Source of the DNA: CAYPFY01 sp964410105
GTDB lineage: Bacteria; Bacteroidota; Ignavibacteria; UBA10030; SZUA-254
Reading direction: 5' to 3'
NCBI GenBank assembly: GCA_964410105.1
Contig: CAYPFY010000012.1
Coordinates: 53,471 to 117,470 of the forward strand
Length of the DNA: 64,000 nt
The position numbers and the translations under genes are program-made. Position 1 is the stretch's first letter; every line of letters begins with the position of its first letter. A model generated the notes under the pieces. It saw only the letters and a program-made list of their open reading frames with translations. It was not told where the DNA came from and made no database searches. Of this stretch, positions 26,290 through 34,361 are shown in pieces.

Positions 26290-26921
26290 TGGAGCTCGAA
26301 AAGCTTCGTATCAATGAACTCCGCGATCTGCATGATTCGAAGAAGTCCATGATTCGAGAACGCATTGAGGGCTTCGCCACTATTCTACCCAAGGAGTATT
26401 TTTACGAATTGATCTACTGTTTGCTAACGCCTCAGTCGAGCGCAGTGAATGCTAGCAGGGTGGTTGAAACACTGAGGGAGAATGACTTTGAGTGCGAAGA
26501 CTTAGATCCAGAGCCCTTCCTTCGTGAGAAGAAGTCTTATATCAGATTCCACAAGACTAAGGCAAGATACCTTCTCTCCGCAAAAGAACAATACCCGTTG
26601 ATTGCATCACAGCTCTCACCTGGGGCGAGCGGCACGACCCTTCGCGAATGGTTAGTGACGAATGTAGCTGGCTACGGATTTAAAGAGGCATCTCATTTTC
26701 TCCGAAACATTGGTTTTCGCAATCTGGCCATACTTGATCGGCACATACTAAGGAATCTCGTTCGGGTGGGCGTCCTTTCGGATACTCCGAAGACTCTAAC
26801 GCCACGACGTTACTTATTCGTAGAAGATGGGTTCTTAGCATTTTCAAAGCAAGTCGGAATACCTCTTGACGAGCTCGACCTTTTGTTTTGGAGCATGGAA
26901 ACCGGAGAGATTCTGAAATGA
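26289..26921 (+). CDS. ogg: N-glycosylase/DNA lyase, Ogg2 type (8-oxoguanine DNA glycosylase)
   Basis: From the ATG at 26289, which overlaps the mutY-like stop, the protein has 210 residues. It matches the Ogg2 family, best known from archaea such as Methanocaldococcus jannaschii and a few bacteria. NVAGYGFKEASHFLRNIG holds the catalytic lysine (K132), and LAILDRHILRNL holds the aspartate (D150). The 18-residue spacing between them equals that of the archaeal enzymes. Ogg2 excises 8-oxoG opposite C and cuts the strand by beta-elimination. A C-terminal LFWSMETGEILK fits the family's base-recognition tail. Its presence after NUDIX and MutY-like genes gives a full oxidised-guanine set. Confidence 0.9.
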   Translation: MELEKLRINELRDLHDSKKSMIRERIEGFATILPKEYFYELIYCLLTPQSSAVNASRVVETLRENDFECEDLDPEPFLREKKSYIRFHKTKARYLLSAKEQYPLIASQLSPGASGTTLREWLVTNVAGYGFKEASHFLRNIGFRNLAILDRHILRNLVRVGVLSDTPKTLTPRRYLFVEDGFLAFSKQVGIPLDELDLLFWSMETGEILK

Positions 26922-26991
26922 TGCTCTCCAAACTTTTTGGCCGAACAATTCGTGGAGGAATAGAATTGTTCCCGAACGCGATCTCGACACG

Positions 26992-28143
26992 GTGAGAGTG
27001 CTTCTAATCGGGGCCGGCACGATGGGCCGCGCGATCGCCTGGGATTTGGCTCAGTCTCACGACGTGACGAAGCTGATCGTCGCCGATAGGAACATTTTAC
27101 TTGCCAGAGCGATATCAAAGAAGTATAGCAACAAAGTGGAACCAAAGGAGCTCGACGTCGATTCTCCCGGGGATGTCGCCTCGGCCATGCGAGAGGTTGA
27201 CGTGGCAGTGGGGGCCACCAGCTATCAGCACAACGTTTCTCTCACATCTGCAGCAATTAGTGCCGGTGTGCATTTTTGTGATCTTGGTGGCAACATGGAT
27301 ATCGTTGACCGCCAATTACTTATGGACGGTGAGGCAAAACGTGCGGATGTATGCGTAATCCCCAATTGCGGCCTGGCGCCTGGACTCGCGTGCACGCTAG
27401 CTGCCGGGGGGGCAAGAAAATTCTCTTCCCTCAAAGCCATTCGAATCCGTGTAGGAGGGTTACCCTTAAACCCCCAGCCCCCGCTCAACTATCAGCTCGT
27501 TTTTTCGGCAAAGGGACTTGTGAATGAATATAGTGAGCCCGTAGAATTGATTTCAGAAGGACGTGTAAAAAAAGTGGCTCCGATGACCGCGGTCGAAGAG
27601 TTGGAGTTCCCGGGTGCATTCGGAAAACTTGAAGCCTTCAACACCTCGGGGGGAGCATCAACCCTTCCCCGGATGTTTGAGGGAATTCTCCAAGAAATGG
27701 ATTATAAGACAATTCGGTATAAAGGACATTGTGAAAAATTCAAGGTTTTCTTGGATCTCGGCTTTGCAGACGATGATACCCTTACTTTCGGTACCGCCAA
27801 AACAACATCCCGCGAATTGTTTGAAGCGTTGCTTCAACAGAAACTTCCATCGAATGAACGCGACGTCGTCTTGCTCCGGGTCACGATAGTCGGGATGTTA
27901 GGCGGCTCGAGTGCTAGTCTTGTTTATGAAATGATAGATTATTTTGACGAAGCGTCGCAGATGACCTCCATGATGCGCACTACAGCGTTTCCAACCTCGG
28001 CGATTGCGAAAATGTTGGGAAGAGGATCGATCCGAGTTAGGGGAGTGTTTCCCCCCGAACAATGCGTTTCGATTGACCCGTTTATGGAAGAACTCCGAAT
28101 TCGAAACATCATCATAAACGAAAACATTTCCTTCGACGAATGA
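26992..28143 (+). CDS. Saccharopine dehydrogenase-like oxidoreductase (probable lysine 6-dehydrogenase)
   Basis: The 383-residue protein starts with the NAD(P)-binding loop VLLIGAGTMGRAIAWDLA, followed by DVDSPGDVASAMREVDVAVGA, and has the conserved HFCDLGGN and NCGLAPGLACTLAAGGA segments. This is the Lys9/saccharopine-dehydrogenase family; the N-terminal arrangement and length are like lysine 6-dehydrogenase, which oxidises L-lysine to the semialdehyde. Saccharopine dehydrogenase and carboxynorspermidine dehydrogenase are alternatives; sequence alone does not choose between them. The start is GTG at 26992. It lies 70 bases after ogg, possibly in the same transcript, but has no functional tie to repair. 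Confidence 0.75.
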   Translation: MRVLLIGAGTMGRAIAWDLAQSHDVTKLIVADRNILLARAISKKYSNKVEPKELDVDSPGDVASAMREVDVAVGATSYQHNVSLTSAAISAGVHFCDLGGNMDIVDRQLLMDGEAKRADVCVIPNCGLAPGLACTLAAGGARKFSSLKAIRIRVGGLPLNPQPPLNYQLVFSAKGLVNEYSEPVELISEGRVKKVAPMTAVEELEFPGAFGKLEAFNTSGGASTLPRMFEGILQEMDYKTIRYKGHCEKFKVFLDLGFADDDTLTFGTAKTTSRELFEALLQQKLPSNERDVVLLRVTIVGMLGGSSASLVYEMIDYFDEASQMTSMMRTTAFPTSAIAKMLGRGSIRVRGVFPPEQCVSIDPFMEELRIRNIIINENISFDE

Positions 28144-28538
28144 AATATCCGGTATCTATCATCATAATCACGAAGGATCGCAAGACTCTCCAAGAAGTTC
28201 ACAACCGCTTCGATCGACTTACGCGATTCCCGCGCCTCGCGGTGCTCCTAATTTGTCTACGAGCTATCCTTTCTTTATAGTTCAGGGCTCCACCGGGCTA
28301 CCGTACATGGGTCTCAAGATCTCGATCAAAGGGTCTTCACCAACGTCTGCCAGATCGCTCGCCGGAAGTGGATTTGGGCCCTGGAAGGGACGCTGACGAG
28401 AAGCTCTTGCGAGGATTATCAGGGCACGGCGCGGTCGGCTGAGGACTGCCGACGGAGAAAATTGAACGACGCACTCAATCGTCGCAAGAGGCTCGATACG
28501 ATGCATTCGCTCGTAACGGTTTTTTATCATTAGGGACA
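28140..28538 (+). pseudogene. Possible glycosyltransferase (GT2) N-terminal remnant and gene-free stretch
   Basis: An ATG overlapping the preceding stop (ATGA at 28140) opens a 46-codon frame that begins MKYPVSIIIITKDRKTLQEV. This looks like the first beta strand and loop of family 2 glycosyltransferases, but it ends at a TAG near 28278. In another frame further on, GSTGLPYMGLKISIKGSS and SARSLAGSG are weakly reminiscent of the next GT2 segments. I read this as a frameshifted, truncated gene, at low confidence. Nothing else is recognisable in the 400 bases before the amidase. Confidence 0.3.
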
Positions 28539-30161
28539 ATGGTCAACAATTTTATTCGACCTCATTTCTTAACCATCAGTCCCGTGGCGCGAATGCTCCT
28601 CAAGAATGCTTTCTTCATGCTGGTCTTTGCGGGTCTCGCGCATTCTCAGGTGACGTTGAGCATAAAATTTATCCAAGATTCCTCGCGGAACACATCGGTT
28701 GAGCTAATTCTGAGAAACGGAGAACAGTACATTTCATTACCTGAAATTGCGAAGGTTTTTGGGCTGCGACAACGTCAAAGTACCGATGGACACGCGAGTG
28801 AACTCCTAACCCAAACTGGTAGCATTCGGGCACAAGCAAATAATCCATACGTACTAATAATTGATCCTCGAGGTAACTCGAGCATCGTCCAAATGCCAGT
28901 GAGTTTTCTAAGTTGGCAGGGAAGCCTCCTCGCACCGCTCGATGGATTTCTTCCAATTCTTGAGAATTCAATTCGCCAAAAGATTTCATACGCTCATTCC
29001 GAGCTTCTTGTGGGGACAATTCCTACATCTCCTTACGATGTCACGGGGATTGTGTTTGAAGAAAAATCCAACGGTCTCTTAATCCGGATTCATTGTACGA
29101 GAAAGATCTCCGATTATGAAAGCTGGCCCAAAACAATAGGAGCAAATACGTGGTTGTATGTTACCCTGGCGAACGCCCGTGCCGATTTAGACGTCATCAG
29201 GAGTATCAAGCTCATGGGGGTGGTTCAACAAATACTGACTTTCCAATCGCCAACCTCAGTGCAGCTCACATTCAAACTTAATCGTGAGGTTAGTAGCACA
29301 GAATCTATTCCGGTCGACGGAGGTTATGACATTCTTATCGCTGCTCATTTTTCTCCCCAAGGAGAGCCTGTCAAGCAAAAACCTGCAAACCATGATGAGA
29401 GTCTGCAGAGGCAGAGAGACAGATGGAAACTTGATGTCGTTGTTATAGATGCGGGCCACGGTGGGGAAGACCCTGGAACTATCGGAGTCATGAGGACAAA
29501 AGAGAAGGATGTCACCTTGGGAATCGCGCTAAAACTCGGAAAACTCATCGAGTCCAACCTATCGGGGGTAAGAGTTGTCTATACTAGGAAGACTGATACG
29601 TTTGTCGAACTATATCGTCGGGGGCAGATTGCAAATGAAAGCGCTGCAAAACTGTTCATCAGCATCCATTGCAATTCAATGCCGCATAAACCACGCTCTG
29701 CAAGCGGTTTTGAGATATATTTACTCCGCCCCGGGAAGTCCGAAAGTGCGATACGAATTGCTGAACGAGAGAATTCCGCGGCCAAATTTGAGCCCGGCTA
29801 TGAAAATCGATACCAGCAATTGACGGAAGAGAATTTCATACTGCTCTCTATGGCGCAGAGTGCCTACGTGAAATACAGCGAGAAATTTGCAAGCATCCTT
29901 CAGCAGGAGATGCAGCGGCATGTAAATGTATCCAACAACGGTATTAAGCAGGCCGGCTTTTACGTTCTTGTCGGAACCGCAATGCCGAATGTGCTCGTCG
30001 AAACTGCATATCTCTCGAACAGACATGACGAACAAATCTTAAGAAGTGCCAAGGGCCAGTCTCGGTTTGCTGAAGCAATTCTAGATGCGATTAAGCGTTA
30101 TAAGCTCGAATACGAAAAATCTCTGACTGAGGGGAAGTATTTGGGGGCTGACACGAATTAA
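28539..30161 (+). CDS. N-acetylmuramoyl-L-alanine amidase, AmiC type (Amidase_3)
   Basis: This exported zinc amidase cuts the bond between MurNAc and the stem peptide. The 540-residue product has a signal peptide ending near AGLAHS|Q (residues 19-37), a region resembling the copper-amine-oxidase N-terminal-like fold (40-160), an AMIN-like beta domain (about 165-275), and the catalytic domain from about 298. Zinc ligands are H307 (IDAGHGGEDPG), E322 (KEKDV) and H377 (FISIHCNS), with E488 (NVLVETAYLSN) as the catalytic acid. The EnvC-like protein at 59728 is a possible activator. It is convergent with the NRAMP gene; a CCAGA/TCTGG hairpin at 30197-30210 lies between them. Confidence 0.92.
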   Translation: MVNNFIRPHFLTISPVARMLLKNAFFMLVFAGLAHSQVTLSIKFIQDSSRNTSVELILRNGEQYISLPEIAKVFGLRQRQSTDGHASELLTQTGSIRAQANNPYVLIIDPRGNSSIVQMPVSFLSWQGSLLAPLDGFLPILENSIRQKISYAHSELLVGTIPTSPYDVTGIVFEEKSNGLLIRIHCTRKISDYESWPKTIGANTWLYVTLANARADLDVIRSIKLMGVVQQILTFQSPTSVQLTFKLNREVSSTESIPVDGGYDILIAAHFSPQGEPVKQKPANHDESLQRQRDRWKLDVVVIDAGHGGEDPGTIGVMRTKEKDVTLGIALKLGKLIESNLSGVRVVYTRKTDTFVELYRRGQIANESAAKLFISIHCNSMPHKPRSASGFEIYLLRPGKSESAIRIAERENSAAKFEPGYENRYQQLTEENFILLSMAQSAYVKYSEKFASILQQEMQRHVNVSNNGIKQAGFYVLVGTAMPNVLVETAYLSNRHDEQILRSAKGQSRFAEAILDAIKRYKLEYEKSLTEGKYLGADTN

Positions 30162-30217
30162 GAATGGCAAGAATTCGACAGTTATTGAGCCACGCCCCAG
30201 AGAGCTCTGGCTCCATG

Positions 30218-32080
30218 CTATTGAACTATCAGGACAGGGATCCGTAACCTATGGCGCACCTCCGAAATTGAGGCTCCCAAAAAGAGATCTTTTAGGCCTC
30301 GGTGTCCGTGACCGCCCATGATTAAAATGTCGATCTCGTATTCTCTTGATAGATGGATGAGTTGAGAGGGCGCATTTCCATAACCCAAGATCGGGTGCGC
30401 TTCTATGCCGTGCTTACGTAGGTAATCTGCGATTATCTCAAGGTTATCGCGATCTGATCGAGCTTCGCCATCGTCTGCTTTTGTCCCGTAGAGCTGGCCG
30501 ATTACTCCCTCCACAACGTGAAACAAGTAGATTACTGATCCATGATTTCTCGCAAGCGTTTGTGCATGTGAAAGGACCTTGGAGTCCTTGACGCCATAAT
30601 CAAGAGCAACACCTATCTTCCGATAAGTCTGGATCGGAAGCTCCCGGGGGACGTTTGGAGAAGCAACAATTCGCCTTCTTCTCAACCAAGATGACGGAAT
30701 CGACACATAGAGCAGCAAGAGGGCACAGGCGATAATGGACGGGACAAGGAGCATGCGCAACCACAGCGATTGAGTCCCGGCCTCGCCGACCCACCGCGTG
30801 ATCACGTTCATGACTAAATTGGCATTAAGAGCGACGATGATCGTCGCGGCTATCCACGCTAGCAGTTGTACCCAGAGTCCATTTGCGAATTCACCCATTG
30901 TGTTCTTATCGCTTGTAAACTTTATTAGCGGGATGACAGCAAATGGTAATTGCAAGCTCAGGATAACCTGACTCAATATTAGAAGTCTGTACGTGCCACC
31001 TTCACCATTCACGAGTATAACCAAAACGGCAGGAACTATGGCCAACCCCCGCGTAATTAGGCGTCTGGGAACGGGTCGCACCTTCAACTGCAGAAAGCCC
31101 TCCATCACTATTTGACCAGCAAGTGTGCCCGTGAGCGTCGAGCTTTGTCCTGCAGAAAGTAGGGCGATCGCAAATAACATGCTGGCGACAGTTGTGCCGA
31201 GCAGGGGGGCGAGGAGCGCGTAAGCTTGCTGAATCTCTGTCACAACGATACCGTGTCGGAAGAAGACAGATGCTGAGACCACCAGAATTGCGGAGTTGAC
31301 AAGGAACGCAATATTAAGAGCGACGGAGGTGTCTACAAGATTCCATTTGCAAGCCTGCCGTTTTCCCGCAATGCTCTGTTCAACATCACGTGTTTGGACC
31401 AATGCAGAATGGAGATAAAGATTGTGGGGCATAACAGTGGCACCCAAGATTCCGATTGCCACGTAGAGGGAGTCGGGGGTAAGGTGTGGAGAGAAACCCC
31501 TTGTTACTTCCACCCATTCTGGATGAGACAAGAATACTTCAACTGCGAAGCAAATTCCTATTATCGACACGAGAATAAGGATCAGCGCCTCCACTCTTCG
31601 AATGCCAAAGTGTTGGATCACGAGGAACAACAGTGTGTCAATACCAGTAATTACTACACCGTAAAGGATTGGAACTTTGAACAAGAGATTCAAGCCAATT
31701 GCAGTTCCCAGGACCTCGGCCAAGTCACACGCTGCGATTGCGATCTCACACAATACCCATAGCGCAAATGAAACGGGCTTGGGATAATTATCACGGCACG
31801 CCTGTGCAAGATCCCTGCCAGTCACAATTCCCATTCGGGCAGACAGAGTCTGAAGGAGGACCGCGATGAGATTGGACATGAGAAGGACCCAGATGAGCGA
31901 ATATCCAAATCTAGCCCCGCCCTCCAAGTCAGTTGCCCAGTTGCCTGGATCCATGTATCCTACGCTGACGAGGTAAGCGGGCCCGGCGAATGCAAATAGC
32001 CGCTTAAGCATGCTAGAATTCCTCGGGATAGCGACAGACCGCTGGACCTGGCGCAACGTGACTGACGAATCCTCAGACAT
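30218..32080 (-). CDS. NRAMP (MntH-type) divalent metal transporter fused to a universal stress protein domain
   Basis: The 620-residue fusion has an NRAMP proton-coupled metal permease (about 28-470) and a C-terminal UspA-like domain (about 485-620). The metal-site motifs are YMDPGNWA (D44-P-G-N47) in helix 1 and TVMPHNLYLHS (M217-P-H-N220) in helix 6, both intact, so Mn(II) or Fe(II) transport is likely. The USP part contains GVALDYGVKDSK and GGHGHRGLKDLFLGASIS, close to the ATP-binding G-x2-G-x9-G(S/T) pattern but with GA in place of GS/GT. The Usp domain faces the cytoplasm and may sense ATP or stress. The POT transporter lies upstream with a 112-base gap. Confidence 0.9.
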   Translation of the reverse strand: MSEDSSVTLRQVQRSVAIPRNSSMLKRLFAFAGPAYLVSVGYMDPGNWATDLEGGARFGYSLIWVLLMSNLIAVLLQTLSARMGIVTGRDLAQACRDNYPKPVSFALWVLCEIAIAACDLAEVLGTAIGLNLLFKVPILYGVVITGIDTLLFLVIQHFGIRRVEALILILVSIIGICFAVEVFLSHPEWVEVTRGFSPHLTPDSLYVAIGILGATVMPHNLYLHSALVQTRDVEQSIAGKRQACKWNLVDTSVALNIAFLVNSAILVVSASVFFRHGIVVTEIQQAYALLAPLLGTTVASMLFAIALLSAGQSSTLTGTLAGQIVMEGFLQLKVRPVPRRLITRGLAIVPAVLVILVNGEGGTYRLLILSQVILSLQLPFAVIPLIKFTSDKNTMGEFANGLWVQLLAWIAATIIVALNANLVMNVITRWVGEAGTQSLWLRMLLVPSIIACALLLLYVSIPSSWLRRRRIVASPNVPRELPIQTYRKIGVALDYGVKDSKVLSHAQTLARNHGSVIYLFHVVEGVIGQLYGTKADDGEARSDRDNLEIIADYLRKHGIEAHPILGYGNAPSQLIHLSREYEIDILIMGGHGHRGLKDLFLGASISEVRHRLRIPVLIVQ

Positions 32081-32192
32081 CTCTATCTAATCCCCGTACG
32101 ACAACACTCACCAGGCACAGACCGAGGATCGCCGGATAAAATGCTGTGCCCATGAATATCCAGTTAATGAGAGCTTGCTCGACACACTGAAC

Positions 32193-33470
32193 TTAGCCTG
32201 CTTTCGTGCTTCGTTCCGGCTCTCCAAACACTCTATTGTATATAGACATCAAAATCGTAGCGAGTACACCAACCCCGAATAGCGCGAACCATACAGCGTT
32301 AGGCGTGGAAGACTGCTTCGCATAATGTGTATATAACCATCCGCCGAACGGACCTCCGATTATCCAAGCAATAGCTACAGGAAGGAACGCATACCCCTGA
32401 AATAAACCTTGCTGGCCGGGGGGTGCCAAATCAGAGATATATTCATAGTATCGCGGTGCCTGGGTCATTTCTCCGATTGAGAATACAATCAGGCCGGCGA
32501 TAATTGTGAAAACTGTTGGATGGAAACCAATCACCAGCCAAGCCAGGCTCGAGACTGCAAATCCACTCACGATGGCGGTCCGCGGAGGTATCTGCTTTGT
32601 CAATCGATTTACAACAAGTTGAAGGATGATAATTCCCCATCCATCCGCAGACTCTATGATTTCGAAGGGGGCATCTCTCGAAATAAAATCGGTGATGTAA
32701 TAAGGAACCACGATGAAAATTTGCCAGAACATGATCCAATACAGTGAGAAGATGACTAGAAAAATCATGAATCTGTGATTGCCGAGGACCACGACAAGGT
32801 TTTTCAGTTTTGTGCCCATCGTGTCGACAGGTCCAGCTGTGCTCCCACGCACTTCTGTGAAGAAGACTAGATTTGCCAAAAGCATCGCCCCACAGCTCAG
32901 AGAAGAGACGACATAGACGAATTCGATCCCAAACCGATCACGCACAAAATATGCAATTACGGGACCAGTAGCTCCGCCGATGTTGACGAGCCAATAATAA
33001 ATAGCATAACCGAGGGACTTAGTTTCAGATGAGGATGTGACGGCAACCGTCCCCAGAACGGACGGTTTAATGAATGATCCACCGGCAGCAGTGAATATCA
33101 AGATAATCACGAGCACCCAGTAGAGCGAGAGCCCATGATATAAAGGGTCGAAGAACTTCATGCCGGTGGAGCCGATAAGGAAATAACCTATCGCAAGAAC
33201 CAGGAACGCCAAACTGAAAGCTTTCTTGAACCCGAATTTGTCGGCGAGCGTACCCGCAAATACTGGCAATGCGTATATAAGGCCGCCAAAGATAGAAGAG
33301 AGCTCACCGGCTTCGATCTCGGTAAAGTGCAACGAGTTGCGCAAGAAAATGCTCAAAACTGCTGCTTGACCGTAGTATGCCAATCGCTCAAATAACTCCA
33401 TCCCATTCGCAATCCAAAATGTTTTGTGAAAACCCTTCTGAAGTTTATCAATCCCTAGACGCAATCCCAT
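32193..33470 (-). CDS. POT/PTR2-family proton-coupled oligopeptide transporter-like protein
   Basis: The 425-residue MFS protein has about twelve membrane helices and the POT hallmarks: GMELFERLAYYGQAAV in helix 1, with the ExxER proton-coupling motif at 25-29, AAGGSFIKPSVLGTV in helix 4, and GYAIYYWLVNIGGATGPVIA near helix 5, corresponding to the second PTR2 signature. Such proteins import di- and tripeptides or related substrates with protons. At 425 residues it is shorter than most POT members and lacks the two extra helices found in many bacterial ones. GGAGG lies five bases before the ATG. It precedes the NRAMP-USP gene on the same strand. Confidence 0.82.
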   Translation of the reverse strand: MGLRLGIDKLQKGFHKTFWIANGMELFERLAYYGQAAVLSIFLRNSLHFTEIEAGELSSIFGGLIYALPVFAGTLADKFGFKKAFSLAFLVLAIGYFLIGSTGMKFFDPLYHGLSLYWVLVIILIFTAAGGSFIKPSVLGTVAVTSSSETKSLGYAIYYWLVNIGGATGPVIAYFVRDRFGIEFVYVVSSLSCGAMLLANLVFFTEVRGSTAGPVDTMGTKLKNLVVVLGNHRFMIFLVIFSLYWIMFWQIFIVVPYYITDFISRDAPFEIIESADGWGIIILQLVVNRLTKQIPPRTAIVSGFAVSSLAWLVIGFHPTVFTIIAGLIVFSIGEMTQAPRYYEYISDLAPPGQQGLFQGYAFLPVAIAWIIGGPFGGWLYTHYAKQSSTPNAVWFALFGVGVLATILMSIYNRVFGEPERSTKAG

Positions 33471-33490
33471 TGCTCCTCCTAAACGATAGT

Positions 33491-33509
33491 ATTAAGGAAT
33501 GATCTTAAT
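33491..33509. promoter_or_regulatory. Inverted repeat ATTAAG-N7-CTTAAT upstream of the POT transporter
   Basis: ATTAAG (33491-33496) and CTTAAT (33504-33509) are perfect inverted arms with a 7-base spacer, about 21-39 bases before the transporter start. It could be an operator or a leader hairpin. No regulator family can be named from it. Confidence 0.3.
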
Positions 33510-33631
33510 CTGGCGCATGAAAAAGTAGCGAAATGAGTATTGAGATGCAAAGGATCATTTGAGGACATCCGTTGGAAATTATTTGCCCAGCTTGCTAGTG
33601 GTGTCCATGAGATCCCGATTGAATTCACCCG

Positions 33632-34175
33632 TTAACAGTGCCATCCATAGCCGCATATCCAACTGAGAACTAGGCAGCGTAGTTTGGCGCGGTCTTCAAA
33701 CCTGTCATGATCGCTCACGTGGAACTGCAGGAGCGGATGCGTGGCATCACGCCGTTCTATTGTGCGCCTATGGTCCCGGCATTTCCGTGCAGTGGACACC
33801 ACACTGACCGGCGAAGGATCTCCCCAGAGGAAGCCGATGGGATCATGTCGGTGTGATGATTCCGGATCGGTCCGACAAAGAATTTTGGCCCGCAATCGGT
33901 GTAGCGCTCATGGTAGAGCTCGAGAGCACCAGTGCGAACCTGTAGCCATAGCCGAAGTTGGATGGGACACCGGGAAGACGATGAACCAATACCTCATCTC
34001 CGTCGCTTTTGTTCATCCGGATGCGGGAGAGATGCCGCTGACTGAGACCAAGGCGCTCAGCTGCTTCGACGCAGCTTAGTTCACCTCACACAACGCGACT
34101 GAAGACCTTGAGACATTCTCGTTCCTTTGAACTCATTGTCAATATTGATCGGCTCTTGTCCATTCTCTTTGGCAT
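33632..34175 (-). pseudogene. Degenerate ISNCY-type transposase, N-terminal part
   Basis: The minus strand from an ATG at 34175 begins MPKRMDKSRSILTMSSKERE, then CLKVFSRVV, an in-frame TGA, then ELSCVEAAERLGLSQRHLSR, the helix-turn-helix of ISNCY-type transposases. Further on, in shifted frames, one reads VHRLPGVPSN, LELYHERY, DCGPKFFVGP and finally LLQFHVSDHDRFEDRAK ending with a stop at 33632. Functional relatives have a segment like LLQxDGSxHDWFEGR at this point. So this is about the first 180 residues of a ~430-residue transposase with stops and frameshifts; the catalytic C-terminal part is gone. GGAG before the ATG is still visible. No terminal repeats were found. Confidence 0.65.
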
Positions 34176-34361
34176 CTAATGTGTGACTCCTTTTGATGAG
34201 TGAGGATATTGGGATCAGAAGATGCTCAAAATCTGACATTTCTAAACTGCAATTAGAAACGGGATTGCTTATACCTCGGGTTAATTGTTCGATTAGTAAT
34301 TTTTGTGTATCTTCTTTGCGCTCTGAGTGATACTACGTATTAAACACTACCTTGATGTGCG

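Noticed and set aside
32081..32192. Manganese (yybP-ykoY) riboswitch before the NRAMP gene
   Set aside because: The 112-base gap lacks the conserved loop sequences of that riboswitch.
33741..34079. Plus-strand 112-codon open frame
   Set aside because: It is antisense to the ISNCY transposase relic, which explains the sequence on the other strand.
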